DNA of 64,000 nt from Trogon surrucura (Eukaryota > Chordata > Aves > Trogoniformes > Trogonidae), in NCBI GenBank assembly GCA_020746105.1, contig CM036619.1, forward strand, positions 56,469,135 through 56,533,134. The letters are read 5' to 3'. The translations under genes were made by a program, and so were the position numbers. Under the pieces are notes generated by a model. It was not told the origin of the DNA, did no database searches, and worked only from the letters and a program-made list of their open reading frames with translations. Shown one piece after another: positions 63,740 through 64,000 of this stretch (its first letter is position 1; each line of letters starts with the position of its first letter).

Positions 63740-64000
63740 TTGCATCAGCAATGCAGGAGTAGGGCAGTGACTGTCCCCCTGTGCCTGTCAGTGGTGAGGC
63801 TGCACCTCAAATCCTGTATTCAGTTTTGGGCCCCTCACCACAAGACAGACATTGAGGTGCTGGAGTGTCCAGAGAAGGGCTGTGAGGCTGAAGGGTCTCA
63901 AGAACAAGTGTTATGAGGAGCAGCTGAGAGAACTGCTGCTCTGCAGAAAAGGAGGAGGAAGGGAGATCTTATTACTCTCCACAACTGCCTGAAAAGAGGT
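63740..64000 (+). mobile_element. CR1 LINE, cut by window edge
   Basis: CR1 ORF2 C-terminal sequence (CTGTATTCAGTTTTGGGCCC, then a broken frame with GAGGAGCAGCTGAGAGAACT) continues to the last base. It is antisense to PPP4R1, within or upstream of its large intron. Confidence 0.9.

Overview
The window is nuclear DNA from a bird. It carries CR1 LINE fragments with the avian 3' end (repeated 8-mers of the ATTCTATG type), an avian-type solo endogenous retroviral LTR, large introns, and two vertebrate genes that can be read exon by exon. It holds no prokaryotic features, CRISPR arrays, operons, tRNAs or rRNAs. Gene names rest on my recognition of the translated exons and on exact splice phase and length. 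No database search was run.

Layout. 1-6830 is non-genic and repeat-bearing, with a 3'-end CR1 piece at 441-836 and a 2-kb CR1 coding relic at 2735-4790. About 6830-8110 is a CpG island holding the promoter and the probable non-coding first exon of RALBP1 (RalA-binding protein 1, RLIP76). RALBP1 runs on the + strand. Its first intron is about 19.3 kb, and nine coding exons between 26944 and 42331 encode 654 residues without a frame break. The Rho-GAP arginine finger, the Ral-binding coiled coil and the C-terminal coiled coil are all present. Its 3' UTR probably ends near 43.9 kb. 43.9-50.7 kb is intergenic or unannotated 3' sequence. From 51544 upward on the - strand lie the last eight coding exons of PPP4R1 (regulatory subunit of protein phosphatase 4), 368 residues plus stop, in HEAT-repeat sequence. 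The 5' part of PPP4R1 lies beyond the right edge. The two genes are tail to tail, the arrangement I recall for human 18p11.22.

Mobile DNA: seven or eight CR1 pieces and one solo LTR (22231-23302, perfect 5-bp target duplication, antisense in RALBP1 intron 1). The most striking simple structure is a 216-bp array of perfect 20-bp repeats in a PPP4R1 intron. I saw no undescribed biological system. The items most worth checking are an Ala at the first position of the second reported ATP-binding motif of RALBP1, two short upstream ORFs in its leader, the young 20-bp array, and a strand-composition switch near 44 kb suggesting that minus-strand transcription extends well past the PPP4R1 stop codon.

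The two genes do not form a pathway together. RALBP1 is a Ral effector and GAP for Rac/Cdc42 working in endocytosis and transport. PPP4R1 steers the PP4 phosphatase catalytic subunit.
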